Source of the DNA: Brevundimonas sp. UBA7506
Lineage (GTDB): Bacteria; Pseudomonadota; Alphaproteobacteria; Caulobacterales; Caulobacteraceae
Direction: 5' to 3'
DNA: 64,000 bases
NCBI RefSeq assembly: GCF_002479495.1
Contig: NZ_DLNQ01000007.1
Coordinates: 96,360-160,359 of the forward strand
Shown piece after piece: positions 44,121 through 53,221 of the stretch (positions are counted from its first letter, which is position 1; each line of letters begins with the position of its first letter). The notes under the pieces are model-generated. The model had not been told where the DNA came from. It was given only the letters and a program-made list of their open reading frames with translations, and ran no database searches. The position numbers and the translations under genes are program-made.

Positions 44121-46415
44121 TCAGGGCGCGGGCGTCAGGCCTTCGACCCGCACGCTCCAGCCTTCTTTCGGGAAGCCGGGCGCGTGGCCGGTCGAGCCGT
44201 CCCAGCCGCCGGCCATCAGACCCACCGCCATCAGCAGCGAGCCGTTGGACGGGAAGTAGGTCTCGGCCGCGCGACGATAGCCCGCGCCGTCGGGATTGAC
44301 CGACATCTCCACGCCGCCGGCGCCGGCGGACACCGGCACCAGCTCGTCGGCGTGCTCGTCCAGATGGACGCGCGGGGTCATGCCGGTGACGCCCCACTGA
44401 TTGTTCTTCAGGTCGGCGAACAGCCAGTCGACAGCCTTTTCCGGCTCGCCGAGGCGGGCGGCGGTCATGGCCATCATGGGGAAGTCCCAGCCCCAAGTCT
44501 GGCGCACGTCCCAGTTCTGTTCCACCGCCTCGAAGGTTCGGCGCATGGCGGCGGGATCGATCCGCGCGCCGGGAATGAAGCCATAGGCCATCAGGAAGGA
44601 GGGGTGGTCGCGGTTCTTGCACTGGGCAGCCGCGGCGTGCTTGCGGCAGGCGTCCGACATGGCCGTCTCCCAGAAGTCCGGCACGCTCTCGACCGGCAGG
44701 TAGAGGCCGTCCTTCATCGCCGGTGGGGCGATCTTGGCCAGGGCCTGATCCCAGTCGGCGCGACGGGGCTGTCCCTGACGGACACGCCACTGTTGCGCGG
44801 TTTCCAGCGCCCAGCGGAAATACTCGACCTCGAAGGTCGGGTTCACCGTGGTCAGGGGATCATAGTTTTCCTGAGCCGGAATCAGGGGCGTGCCGAGGTT
44901 CAGGCGGCCGTTCTGTTCGATCGGCCAGGAAACCAGCAGGTCGGCGGTAGTCTCGACCAGTTCGCTGTACCGGCCCAGCACCGCCGGGTCCTTTTCCGAG
45001 CGCCAGACCAGTTCGGCCAGGAGGATCGGATGCGGCTGCTGCCACATGATGAAGGGGGAGACGAGGCTGGGGCTGTTGCGGCCCTCGGGCCCGACCATCT
45101 TCGGCCACCAGGCGCCCTTGACCCCGTGACGCGCTGCCTCGGCCCGGGCGTTGTCGAGATTGCCCAGATACCAGGGCAGGCTGCGCTCCAGCAGTTCGGG
45201 GCGGCCCCACATGGCCTGCCAGCCGGCGTGCCAGGGATGCATCTCCAGATGGAACTTGCCGTACCAGGAGTTGGAGAAGAGGCCCTCTTCCTGCGGCGGC
45301 AGCTCGCCCGCGCCGTTCACGGCGGACAGATACTGTGACAGGACCACGCGGCGCTCCAGCTCAGTGGCGCGCGGGTCAGTCGAGCCGGTGAAGTCGACGG
45401 CGCCGCCCTGGGTCCAGAAGGCGTTCCAGTGGGTGGTTACGGCCTGAACGCTGGAGGAGTAGGCGGGGGCCTTCGTCGTGTCCGCCGTCTGATCGAAGCG
45501 GACCATGACGGTCAGCCGGTCGCGGCCGTTGGCGACGACGCTGAAGCGGTCAGCCCCGCTCTGCTCAATCTTGCCCGAGGCGATGATGCCGGAATGATAG
45601 GTGGTGTCGTCCAGGGTGCGGCGAATGCGAACGTCGCCGGTGTCGAAGGCGACGACCTCCAGGCTTTGCGCGCCCGTGGCGTCGAAGCTGGTCGGATCCG
45701 GGTTGATCGCCGGGTTCACGCCGGGATAGCGGACCTGAACGCCCAGGCCCTGCGACGCGACCAGAGGCGAGACGATCTCGACCATGACCATGTCGAGCTC
45801 GGGATGGACGCGCGTCACGACCTCGACCGACTGGCCGTCATAGGTGAAGCGGCTGGTCAGGGCGCCCGACCACAGGTCCAGGGTCTGGCGGGTGTCGGCC
45901 ACCTTGGCGAAGTCGAGGGCGCGGCCGTCGCTGAAGCTCAGGCCGATGCGGCTGAGCGAGATGCGGTGCGGGTTGGCCCGAAGCCAGGTGTAGGCCGGGT
46001 TGGTCTCGGCCTCGGCCCAGGACTTCATCCAGGCGTAGGGCTGCTCGCCGCGACCGGGGACAGGCACGTTCACCAGCCCGTTCTGCTCAGTGTAGCCCTG
46101 AGGGTTGGGGAAGCTGTGCCAGGCCCACTGGGCCATGGTCAGCAGGGGGGCCAGTTCCGAATACTGCTCGGGGAAGGTTTGCAGGCCGGTGATGTCGGCG
46201 GTGAAGCCCAGGTCGCCATTGCCCAACATGATCGGGGCGTGGCGGTCGATGGCGGCCAGCGTCACATTATGACGCTGGGCCAGGGCCTGCCGGTTGATCG
46301 GGGCCGCCGGGGCGACCGCCGATGCCGGCTGAACCGTCTGGGCGCAGGCGCCCAGCGGCAGAGCGACCGGGCCGGCCAGCAGGGTGAAGGCGAGCAGGGC
46401 GGAACGCAGACGCAT
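44121..46415 (-). CDS. Exported (alpha/alpha)6-type glycoside hydrolase, family not assigned
   Basis: 764 residues: signal peptide with a possible lipobox (LPLGACAQ), an N-terminal beta-sandwich opening with PIMLGNGDLGFTADITGLQTF (residues 62-80), and a helical barrel with LFSNSWYGKFHLEMHPWHAGWQAMWGR (379-404), SPFIMWQQPHPILLAELVW and a conserved ENYDPLTTVNPTFEVEY. The LGNGDLG opening and helical barrel recall GH65/GH95 (clan GH-L), but no family signature is clear. Its ATG overlaps the permease stop (TAATG) with GGAGG upstream, so it is coupled to a sugar permease inside an L-rhamnose operon. Release of rhamnose or another pectin sugar is inferred. Confidence 0.75.
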   Translation of the reverse strand: MRLRSALLAFTLLAGPVALPLGACAQTVQPASAVAPAAPINRQALAQRHNVTLAAIDRHAPIMLGNGDLGFTADITGLQTFPEQYSELAPLLTMAQWAWHSFPNPQGYTEQNGLVNVPVPGRGEQPYAWMKSWAEAETNPAYTWLRANPHRISLSRIGLSFSDGRALDFAKVADTRQTLDLWSGALTSRFTYDGQSVEVVTRVHPELDMVMVEIVSPLVASQGLGVQVRYPGVNPAINPDPTSFDATGAQSLEVVAFDTGDVRIRRTLDDTTYHSGIIASGKIEQSGADRFSVVANGRDRLTVMVRFDQTADTTKAPAYSSSVQAVTTHWNAFWTQGGAVDFTGSTDPRATELERRVVLSQYLSAVNGAGELPPQEEGLFSNSWYGKFHLEMHPWHAGWQAMWGRPELLERSLPWYLGNLDNARAEAARHGVKGAWWPKMVGPEGRNSPSLVSPFIMWQQPHPILLAELVWRSEKDPAVLGRYSELVETTADLLVSWPIEQNGRLNLGTPLIPAQENYDPLTTVNPTFEVEYFRWALETAQQWRVRQGQPRRADWDQALAKIAPPAMKDGLYLPVESVPDFWETAMSDACRKHAAAAQCKNRDHPSFLMAYGFIPGARIDPAAMRRTFEAVEQNWDVRQTWGWDFPMMAMTAARLGEPEKAVDWLFADLKNNQWGVTGMTPRVHLDEHADELVPVSAGAGGVEMSVNPDGAGYRRAAETYFPSNGSLLMAVGLMAGGWDGSTGHAPGFPKEGWSVRVEGLTPAP

Positions 46416-47677
46416 TACTTGGCCTCCGTCTTCAGACCCAGACCCGCGCCCTTCCAGCCGTACCAGGCGACGACCACGAAGCATGCGGCGGGCAGGAGGA
46501 AGGCGACATTGGCACCATAGAGATCGGAAATCTTGCCCATGGGCCAGGGCAGCAGCACGCCGCCGCCGATGGCCATGACCATCAGAGACGAGGCCTTCTT
46601 CGTCGCGGCGCCCAGGCCCGTCGTGCCCAGGGCGAAGATGGTGGCGAACATGGTGGACATGAAGAAGAAGACGGCGATCAGGGCGATCGGCGACACCTTG
46701 TCGATGCCGGCGGCCACGATCAGCGTCAGGATGACGTTGATGACGCCATAGGCGGTCAGCAGGGTGCGCGGCTTGACCTTGAGCAGAAGGGCGGTCGCAG
46801 CGAAGCGGCCGACCAGATAGCCGATGGCGGCCAGCGACAGCATGAAGGCGCCGGTCTGGCTGCTCAGGCCCTGCCAGTTCTGGGTCACCAGGTTGATGAA
46901 GAAGGCGCCGATGCCGACCTGGGCGCCGATGTAGAGGGCCTGAGTGATGACGCCCGCGACGAAGTGCGGTTGCTTGGACAGCGGCTTGGCCACGCCGCCG
47001 GCGTCCTCGCCGCCGTGGTCGGCCAGGCCCGTTTCGGGCAGGCGGGCGCGCCACACCACCAGGGCGAACAGCACGACGCCCAGGGCGATCAGGCCATAGA
47101 CGATCTGGATCGAGCGGGTGGCGCCGCCCAGAGCCTCGGTCGTGGTGGGACTGAAGAAGACCGCGCCGCCGATCAGGGGGCCGAAGAAGACGCCAAGCGC
47201 ATTGAACGACTGCGCCAGGTTCAGGCGCTGCGGCGCCTTGGCCGGGTCGCCCAGCACGTTCACATAGGTGTCGGCGCTGGTCTCGAGGATGCAAAGACCA
47301 GCCGCCAGAACGAACATCGAGCCGACGAAGGGCAGGAAGGCGCCGGCGCTGGCCGCCGGAATGAAGAGCAGGGCGCCGACCGCCGCGACCATCAGGCCGG
47401 TGACGATGCCGAACTTGTACCCGCGCGCGTTCAGCAGCATGCCCGCAGGCACGCTGAGCAGCAGATAGGCCCCGAAATAGGCGATCTGCAGCCAGGCGCT
47501 GTCGGCGTGGCTGATGCTGAGCGTGTCCTGGAAATGCTTGTTCAGAACGTCCAGCAGGCCGTAGGCCAGACCCCAGATCAGGAAGCAGGCGATGGCGAAG
47601 GCCAGCGGACCGCGCAGGTTGCCGGCGGGCACGGCGAGACCGCCGGGGGTGTGGGCGGCGTCGGTTTCGATACTCAT
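46415..47677 (-). CDS. FucP-like MFS sugar permease (probable L-rhamnose/H+ symporter)
   Basis: 420 residues with 12 predicted transmembrane helices. FucP-family landmarks: FLIWGLAYGLLDVLNKHFQ in helix 1, YFGAYLLLSVPAGMLLNARGYKFGI after helix 2, and LCILETSADTYVNVLGDP. In this family the proton symporter carries L-fucose or related deoxy sugars. The operon encodes L-rhamnose oxidation, so L-rhamnose is the likely substrate. It starts 63 bases after the lactonase gene and shares bases with the glycosidase start. Confidence 0.88.
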   Translation of the reverse strand: MSIETDAAHTPGGLAVPAGNLRGPLAFAIACFLIWGLAYGLLDVLNKHFQDTLSISHADSAWLQIAYFGAYLLLSVPAGMLLNARGYKFGIVTGLMVAAVGALLFIPAASAGAFLPFVGSMFVLAAGLCILETSADTYVNVLGDPAKAPQRLNLAQSFNALGVFFGPLIGGAVFFSPTTTEALGGATRSIQIVYGLIALGVVLFALVVWRARLPETGLADHGGEDAGGVAKPLSKQPHFVAGVITQALYIGAQVGIGAFFINLVTQNWQGLSSQTGAFMLSLAAIGYLVGRFAATALLLKVKPRTLLTAYGVINVILTLIVAAGIDKVSPIALIAVFFFMSTMFATIFALGTTGLGAATKKASSLMVMAIGGGVLLPWPMGKISDLYGANVAFLLPAACFVVVAWYGWKGAGLGLKTEAK

Positions 47678-47740
47678 GTCGTCCTCTCGGGCTTCCTCGG
47701 GGGCCGGCGCCGTCTTGATGCGGGCTCGGCGAATGGTGGG

Positions 47741-48643
47741 TCAGATGCGGTAGATCGCCTCGGCGTTGGCGGCGAACAGACGGTCGCGTTCATCGGCGCT
47801 GAAGTGGCGCGTGATGGCGTCGAAGGCGGAATAGAAGGCGTCGAAGGTTCCGTGAACGCGCTCGACCGGGAAGTCGCTGGCGAACATGGCGCGGCGGGTT
47901 CCGAAGGTCTCGATGCAGGTCAGGACGACCGCGCGGATGCTGTCGGGCGTCCAGGCGCGGTCGGTGATGCCGAGGCCGGAGATCTTGATCGAGACCTGCG
48001 GACGCTCGGCCAGGGCCTTCAGCCCGGTGCGCCAGAGCGCCAAGCCCGCGTCGTCGCGGTCGGTCGGCAGACCGGCGTGGTTGATGATCAGCGGAATGTC
48101 GGGATGGGCGTCGGCCAGTTCGACCGCGCTGGCCATCTGCGACGGATAAAGCTGCAGGTCGAAGGACAGGCCGTGCCGCGCCAGCTTGGCGAATCCCGCG
48201 CGCCATGCGGGATCGAGCAGGGGATCAGCGGGATTGTAGGTCTTCTTCGGATCGGCGTGCCAGCAGACGATCTGGCGCACGCCCCGGACGTTGGGCCGCG
48301 CGGCGTGGGCTTCCAGCAGGGCGTCCAGATCGGGGTCGGTCAGGTCGGCGCCGGCGACGACGCTATGCGGATAGCCGTAGTCGTCGGCCATGGCCTGCAG
48401 CCAGTCGGTCTCGGCCAACTGTTGACCGCGCGGCTGGCCGGCCTCGACATGGACGATCTTGTCCACGCGCCAGTTCGCCGTGTCGGCCAGGTAGTCCTTC
48501 AGCAGGTAATCGCGGTGCGCGATCGGGGCCATGTCCCCCGCCGGATTGTTCGGCAGTGGATCGTCCTGCAGCCAGCCATAGCGGGCGCGTGACAGGTCCC
48601 ACAGGTGGACGTGCGGATCGACGATGCGAAGGTCGCGGCCCAC
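47741..48643 (-). CDS. L-rhamnono-gamma-lactonase (amidohydrolase family)
   Basis: 300 residues of the amidohydrolase TIM-barrel type: metal motif IVDPHVHLWDLSR at the N-terminus, LIINHAGLP in the middle and the catalytic ASDFPVE near the C-terminus. Close relatives hydrolyse sugar lactones (L-fucono-, L-rhamnono- and galactarolactone). As the gene sits between the rhamnonate pathway SDR and a permease, the second step of oxidative L-rhamnose breakdown (lactone to L-rhamnonate) is the likely role. It begins 10 bases after the SDR gene. Confidence 0.87.
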   Translation of the reverse strand: MGRDLRIVDPHVHLWDLSRARYGWLQDDPLPNNPAGDMAPIAHRDYLLKDYLADTANWRVDKIVHVEAGQPRGQQLAETDWLQAMADDYGYPHSVVAGADLTDPDLDALLEAHAARPNVRGVRQIVCWHADPKKTYNPADPLLDPAWRAGFAKLARHGLSFDLQLYPSQMASAVELADAHPDIPLIINHAGLPTDRDDAGLALWRTGLKALAERPQVSIKISGLGITDRAWTPDSIRAVVLTCIETFGTRRAMFASDFPVERVHGTFDAFYSAFDAITRHFSADERDRLFAANAEAIYRI

Positions 48644-48653
48644 CTGAAGCTCC

Positions 48654-49406
48654 CTAGTAGGTCGTGCGGCCGCCCGACGTATCGAACGTCGAGGCGGTGG
48701 TGAAGCTGCATTCTTCCGACGCCATGAAGCAGACCATGGCGACGCTTTCCTCGACCTCGCCCAGGCGGCCCATGGGGATCTTGGAGCGCATGTAGTCGAC
48801 CTGGCTCTGCGGCAGCTGCTCCAGGATGGGGCTTTCGAAGGTGGCGGGGGTCAGGCTGTTGGCGATGACGCCCTTGCCGGCCAGTTCCTTGCCCAGGGAC
48901 TTGGTGAAGCCGATCACGCCGGCCTTGGACGCCGAATAGGCGCTGGCGTTGGGGTTGCCTTCCTTGCCCGCGACCGAGGCCACGTTGACGATGCGGCCAT
49001 AGCCGTTGTCCAGCATGTAGGGGGTGACGGCGCGGCAGCAGTAGAAGACGCCGTTCAGGTTGATGTCGACCACGCGCTTCCAGCTGTCGAGCGGGAACTC
49101 GTGCACCGGCACGGTGGCGCCGGTAATGCCGGCCGAGGCGACCAGGATATCGATGCGCCCGCCGAGGGCCTCATGCGAGGTCTTGGCGGCGGCCTCTACG
49201 GCGGCCGGGTCGGCCACGTCCAGGGCCACCGTGGCGACGGCGCCCACTTCCTCGGCGGCGGCCTTCAGCGTGTCCGCGTTAAGATCCCAGAGCACGACCT
49301 GGCCGCCCTCGGCGACGATGCGGGCGGCCGAGGCCTTGCCCAGGCCCGAGGCGCCGCCGGTGACGACGGCGGTGCGGCCGGTGAAACGGCCCTGATAGGC
49401 GCTCAT
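48654..49406 (-). CDS. SDR dehydrogenase, probable 2-keto-3-deoxy-L-rhamnonate 4-dehydrogenase
   Basis: 250 residues: Rossmann glycine motif VTGGASGLGKA, NAG-type motif VASAGITG, and catalytic Ser/Tyr/Lys in NVASVAGKEGNPNASAYSASK. In the diketo-hydrolase L-rhamnose pathway an SDR oxidises C4 of 2-keto-3-deoxy-rhamnonate just before cleavage by an FAH-family hydrolase, exactly the gene next door. The ATG at 49406 overlaps the hydrolase stop (ATGA), so the two are coupled. An L-fucose pathway paralogue would look similar; the neighbouring rhamnonate dehydratase decides for rhamnose. Confidence 0.85.
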   Translation of the reverse strand: MSAYQGRFTGRTAVVTGGASGLGKASAARIVAEGGQVVLWDLNADTLKAAAEEVGAVATVALDVADPAAVEAAAKTSHEALGGRIDILVASAGITGATVPVHEFPLDSWKRVVDINLNGVFYCCRAVTPYMLDNGYGRIVNVASVAGKEGNPNASAYSASKAGVIGFTKSLGKELAGKGVIANSLTPATFESPILEQLPQSQVDYMRSKIPMGRLGEVEESVAMVCFMASEECSFTTASTFDTSGGRTTY

Positions 49407-50266
49407 GCCACCACGTCCTTGGACCAAGCGACGACCGATTGGCGCTGAGAACCCAGCTTTTCGATCCCCAGCTCCATGACGTCACCGGCCTTGAGATAGA
49501 AGGGCTCGGGCTTCTGGCCCAGACCGACGCCGGGCGGGGTGCCGGTGGTGATCAGGTCACCGGGCTCCAGGGTCATGAACTGGCTGACGTAGGAGACGAT
49601 CTCGGCCACGCCGAAGATCATGGTCCGGGTGTTGCCGGTCTGCATGCGCTTGCCGTTGAGATCCAGCCACATGTCGAGCGTCTGCACGTCGCCGACCTCG
49701 TCCGTGGTGACGATCCAGGGGCCGACCGGGCCGAAGGTGTCGCAGCCCTTGCCCTTGTCCCAGGTGCCGCCGCGTTCGGTCTGGAAGGCGCGTTCTGACA
49801 CGTCGTTGATCAGGACATAGCCGGCCACATGGTCCAGGGCGTCGGCCTGTTCGACGTAGGAGGCGCGCTTGCCGATGACGATGCCCAGCTCGACTTCCCA
49901 GTCGGTCTTTTCGGAGCCGCGAGGAATGACAACGGTATCATTCGGGCCCGTCAAGCAGGACACCGCCTTGGTGAAGACCACGGGTTCGGCGGGGATCGGC
50001 AGGTTGGACTCGGCGGCATGGTCGGCGAAGTTCAGGCCGATGGCGATGAACTTGCGCACGCCGTTGACCGGCACGCCGTAACGCGGCGCGCCCTCGACCA
50101 GAGGCAGGGTCTCGGGATCAACGGCCTTCAGCGCGGCGAGGCCTTCGCCCCACAGCTGGTCCGGGGTGATGTCGGCGACCACGCCCGACAGGTCGCGGAT
50201 GCGGCCTTCGGCGTCCAGGGTGCCGGGCTTTTCCTGACCCTTGGGGCCGTAGCGGAGGAGCTTCAT
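49403..50266 (-). CDS. FAH-family 2,4-diketo-3-deoxy-L-rhamnonate hydrolase
   Basis: 287 residues. FAH fold motifs: IAIGLNFADHAAESN, PVVFTKAVSCLTGPNDTV, the metal ligands in DWEVELGIVIGK and the terminal GDLITTGTPPGVG. Family enzymes split beta-diketo acids using Mg2+. Here the expected reaction is cleavage of 2,4-diketo-3-deoxy-L-rhamnonate to pyruvate and L-lactate, which fits the L-lactate dehydrogenase gene across the divergent promoter. It starts 17 bases after the dehydratase gene. Confidence 0.88.
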   Translation of the reverse strand: MKLLRYGPKGQEKPGTLDAEGRIRDLSGVVADITPDQLWGEGLAALKAVDPETLPLVEGAPRYGVPVNGVRKFIAIGLNFADHAAESNLPIPAEPVVFTKAVSCLTGPNDTVVIPRGSEKTDWEVELGIVIGKRASYVEQADALDHVAGYVLINDVSERAFQTERGGTWDKGKGCDTFGPVGPWIVTTDEVGDVQTLDMWLDLNGKRMQTGNTRTMIFGVAEIVSYVSQFMTLEPGDLITTGTPPGVGLGQKPEPFYLKAGDVMELGIEKLGSQRQSVVAWSKDVVA

Positions 50267-50283
50267 GGGGAGGAACTCTTGTC

Positions 50284-51477
50284 TTAGCGCGCGTAGGGGC
50301 GGTGCAGGGCGATGTCGCGGTTCAGCTCGACGCCGAAGCCGGGAGTGTCGGGGACTTTGAGCCGGCCGTTCACGGGCACGGGCTCGCCGATCAGTTGCGG
50401 ATGGAACATGGGCACGACCTCGTCGGCGCCGGGGGCCATCATCAGGAACTCGGCGAACGGGCTGTTATGGCGCGTCACGACGAAGTGGTAGGAATAGACG
50501 GATGAGCCGTGGGGGATCATCAGCACTCCCTTGGAATCGGCCAGGGCCGAGATCTTCTGCAACTCGGTGACGCCGCCGCACCAGCCCACGTCGGGCTGGA
50601 TGATGTCGCAGCATTCCATTTCCAGCAGCATGCGGAAGCCCCAGCGGGTGGCCTCATGCTCGCCGGTGGTGACCAGCATCCCCTTGGGCGCGTTCTTCTT
50701 CAGCGCCTGATAGCCCCAGTAGTCGTCGGGGCTGAGGGCCTCCTCGATCCACTTCAGACCCAGCTTGTGGGCCTCGTGGGCCAGGCGGGTGGCGTAGTTG
50801 AGGTCCAGCGCCATCCAGCAGTCGAACATCACCCAGAAGTCGTCGCCGCAGGCGTTTCGCATGGCCTCAAGCTCGGCCAGGTTCTTGCGCAGGCCTTCCT
50901 CGCCCTCGGCCGGGCCGTGGTGCAGGGGCATCTTGCCGCCGATGAAGCCCAGTTCCTTGGCTTTGTCGGGACGGGCGCCGGTGGCGTAGAAGGTCAGTTC
51001 GTCGCGAACCGCCCCGCCGAGCATGGCGAAGACCGGTTCCTGACGCAGGCGGCCCAGCAGGTCCCACAGGGCCAGGTCGACGCCGGAGATGGCGTTCACC
51101 ACCAGACCCTTGCGGCCATAATACTGGGTCGAGAAATACATCTGGTCCCAGATCTTCTCGACCTCGGACGGATCGCGCCCTTCCAGGAAGCGGGCCAGGT
51201 GCTTTTCGACGATATAGGCGGCGGGCTCGCCGCCGGTGGTCACCGCGAAGCCGACCACGCCATTGTCCGCTTCGATCTCGACGACCAGGGTGCCCAGCAC
51301 ATTGATGCCGAAGCTGCGGCGGCTCTGGCGGTACTCGGGGTATTTCGCCATGGGCGTGGCGATGTGGTCGTCGATCCAGTGGCCGTCGCCCTGGTCATGA
51401 TAGTCGGCGCCCCCGCCCGTGCCGTCGTTCTTCACAACAAATGCGCGGACGTGTTTGATTTTCGGCAGGCGGCTCAT
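50284..51477 (-). CDS. rhmD: L-rhamnonate dehydratase (enolase superfamily)
   Basis: 397 residues, very similar to E. coli RhmD in diagnostic segments: [56 protein letters not shown] and [14 protein letters not shown] at the end. Enolase-superfamily ligands are visible in FDCWM (Asp), WIEEAL (Glu) and TTGEHEA (Glu), with the catalytic His in IPHGSSVYS. It dehydrates L-rhamnonate to 2-keto-3-deoxy-L-rhamnonate. I use the ATG at 51477 (MSRLPKIK), matching the family start, over a TTG two codons upstream. It is the first gene of the seven-gene minus-strand operon. Confidence 0.95.
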   Translation of the reverse strand: MSRLPKIKHVRAFVVKNDGTGGGADYHDQGDGHWIDDHIATPMAKYPEYRQSRRSFGINVLGTLVVEIEADNGVVGFAVTTGGEPAAYIVEKHLARFLEGRDPSEVEKIWDQMYFSTQYYGRKGLVVNAISGVDLALWDLLGRLRQEPVFAMLGGAVRDELTFYATGARPDKAKELGFIGGKMPLHHGPAEGEEGLRKNLAELEAMRNACGDDFWVMFDCWMALDLNYATRLAHEAHKLGLKWIEEALSPDDYWGYQALKKNAPKGMLVTTGEHEATRWGFRMLLEMECCDIIQPDVGWCGGVTELQKISALADSKGVLMIPHGSSVYSYHFVVTRHNSPFAEFLMMAPGADEVVPMFHPQLIGEPVPVNGRLKVPDTPGFGVELNRDIALHRPYAR

Positions 51478-51618
51478 TGGCAAATCACCGAGATACGGTA
51501 ATCCGCTCCCATAATGCGGGATTTCACTGGCGTTCCTCCGTGCGACCCGTCAAACTTGCCAACCATTTGAGCGGCCCGCTTGCGTGTTTTGCTACATTCT
51601 GGGAATGAGGATTACGAG
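51478..51618. promoter_or_regulatory. Divergent promoter region between rhmD operon and IclR regulator
   Basis: The 141 bases carry the promoters of both directions. A partly symmetrical block at 51500-51523 (AATCCGC to GCGGGATT arms) lies just upstream of rhmD and is the best candidate operator for the IclR protein. No textbook -35/-10 pair is clear. Confidence 0.4.
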
Positions 51619-52425
51619 ATGGGACGAATGACGTCAATCAAGACCGAACACGGCGAAGGCGAAGAGGAAACCGGGGTCAAGGCCTCCGGCAGCCAGACCC
51701 TGCTGCGCGGTCTGGATGTCATCGACGCGTTGATCGACGGCTCGCTGCCTCTGGCCGAACTGTCCGAGAAGCTGGAGCTGACGCGCAGCACCACCCACCG
51801 TTTGGCTTCGGCTTTGGTGGACCGTCGTCTGCTGTCCTTCCGCCCGCGCGAGGGCTATTCGCTCGGTCCCAAGCTGCTGGAGTTGGGCCACGCCGCCAGC
51901 CAGCAGATGCACCTGCCGCGGGTGGCGCGCCCCTGGCTGGAGCATCTGTCGGCGGCGACCGACGACACGGTGCACCTGGGCGTGCTGGACGGCCGCTTCG
52001 CTCTTTATCTGGACAAGGTGCCGGGACGTCGCCGGGTCAACATCGGCTCGCGCCTTGGGGAGCGTCACCCCATCGCCTCGACCGGTCTGGGCAAGGCCCT
52101 GATCCTCGACAAGTCCGAGCCGGAGTGGAGCGACTTCTACGCCCCGGAGGGCGCGCCGTTCGATTCCGCCGCCCGCGCCGTCTGGATGGAGCGGATGCGC
52201 GGTTACGCCGAGAAGGGCTACGCCTTCGACCTCGAGGAAAACGAGGATCAGGTTCGCTGCGTCGCCGCCCCGATCCGGTCGGTCGACGGGCATATCGTGG
52301 CCGCGATCAGCGTCTCCTCCGCCGCACAATACATGTCCGACGCCCGGATGGCCGAGCTGACCAAGACGGTCACCGACGCCGCCAACGCCATCAGCGGCGA
52401 CCTGGGCTGGACCCCCAAACCCTGA
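51619..52425 (+). CDS. IclR-family transcriptional regulator of the rhamnose genes
   Basis: 268 residues. A winged helix-turn-helix (about 20-85: LLRGLDVIDALIDGSLPLAELSEKLELTRSTTHRLASALVDRRLLSF) is followed by the IclR ligand-binding domain (about 100-260) with IGSRLGERHPIASTGLGKALI and RCVAAPIRSVDGHIVAAISVS. IclR proteins sense small organic acids; a rhamnose pathway intermediate is the natural candidate (inference). ATG at 51619 follows GAGG; an ATG three codons later is an alternative. It is divergent from rhmD and followed 24 bases later by L-rhamnose dehydrogenase, so it probably controls both arms. Confidence 0.9.
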   Translation: MGRMTSIKTEHGEGEEETGVKASGSQTLLRGLDVIDALIDGSLPLAELSEKLELTRSTTHRLASALVDRRLLSFRPREGYSLGPKLLELGHAASQQMHLPRVARPWLEHLSAATDDTVHLGVLDGRFALYLDKVPGRRRVNIGSRLGERHPIASTGLGKALILDKSEPEWSDFYAPEGAPFDSAARAVWMERMRGYAEKGYAFDLEENEDQVRCVAAPIRSVDGHIVAAISVSSAAQYMSDARMAELTKTVTDAANAISGDLGWTPKP

Positions 52426-52449
52426 AGTAACTGACTGTACGGAGCCCCC

Positions 52450-53211
52450 ATGCTGCTTAAAGACAAGGTCGTCCTCATCACTGGAGGATCGCGAGGCATC
52501 GGGGCGGCCGTGGCCGTGGAAATGGCCAAACAGGGCGCGGATGTGGCGATCAACAGCTACGCCGGCGGCGAAGCTGCGGCCGAAGTGATCGCGGCGGTCG
52601 AGGCCCATGGTCGGCGCTGCATCTCGGTCGAGGGCGACGTGGCCCTGCCGGAAACGGCGGCGGCTTTCGTCAGCGCTGCGGTTGAAGCTTTCGGCAAGGT
52701 GGACGTCTTCGTCTCCAACGCCGGGATCTGCCCCTTCCACGCCTTCCTCGACATGCCGGCGGAAACGCTGAAGCGGACGATGGAGGTCAACCTGCACGGC
52801 GCCTACTTCATGACCCAGGCGGCGGCGAACCAGATGGTGAAGCAGGGCAACGGCGGGGCCATCGTCGCCATCAGCTCGATCTCGGCCCTGGTCGGCGGCG
52901 AGTTCCAGACCCACTACACCCCGACAAAGGCGGGCGTGCACAGCCTCATGCAGTCCTGCGCCATCGCCCTGGGCAAGCACGGCATCCGCTGCAACTCGGT
53001 GCTGCCGGGCACCATCCTGACCGACATCAACAAGGACGACCTGTCCGATCCGGCCAAGCGCGAATACATGGAAGGCCGCATCCCGCTGGGCCGTCTGGGT
53101 CAGCCCGAAGACATCGGCGGCGCGGTCGCCTTCCTGGCCTCGGACATGGCGGCCTATGTCACCGGCGCGGCCCTGCTGGTTGACGGCGGCGCCTTTGTGA
53201 ACCTGCAATAG
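52450..53211 (+). CDS. L-rhamnose 1-dehydrogenase (SDR family)
   Basis: 253 residues: cofactor motif [19 protein letters not shown] and catalytic [22 protein letters not shown]. The stretches [41 protein letters not shown] and DGGAFVNLQ match known NAD(P)-dependent L-rhamnose dehydrogenases from memory. It oxidises L-rhamnose to L-rhamnono-lactone, the first step of the pathway whose later enzymes lie on the other side of the IclR gene. It is co-directional with the IclR gene and lldD. Confidence 0.9.
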   Translation: MLLKDKVVLITGGSRGIGAAVAVEMAKQGADVAINSYAGGEAAAEVIAAVEAHGRRCISVEGDVALPETAAAFVSAAVEAFGKVDVFVSNAGICPFHAFLDMPAETLKRTMEVNLHGAYFMTQAAANQMVKQGNGGAIVAISSISALVGGEFQTHYTPTKAGVHSLMQSCAIALGKHGIRCNSVLPGTILTDINKDDLSDPAKREYMEGRIPLGRLGQPEDIGGAVAFLASDMAAYVTGAALLVDGGAFVNLQ

Positions 53212-53221
53212 GACGGGCGGC

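Noticed and set aside
46415..51477. L-fucose instead of L-rhamnose degradation
   Set aside because: The permease, lactonase, SDR and FAH hydrolase could fit L-fucose, but the dehydratase is clearly of the RhmD type and the dehydrogenase at 52450 matches L-rhamnose dehydrogenases.
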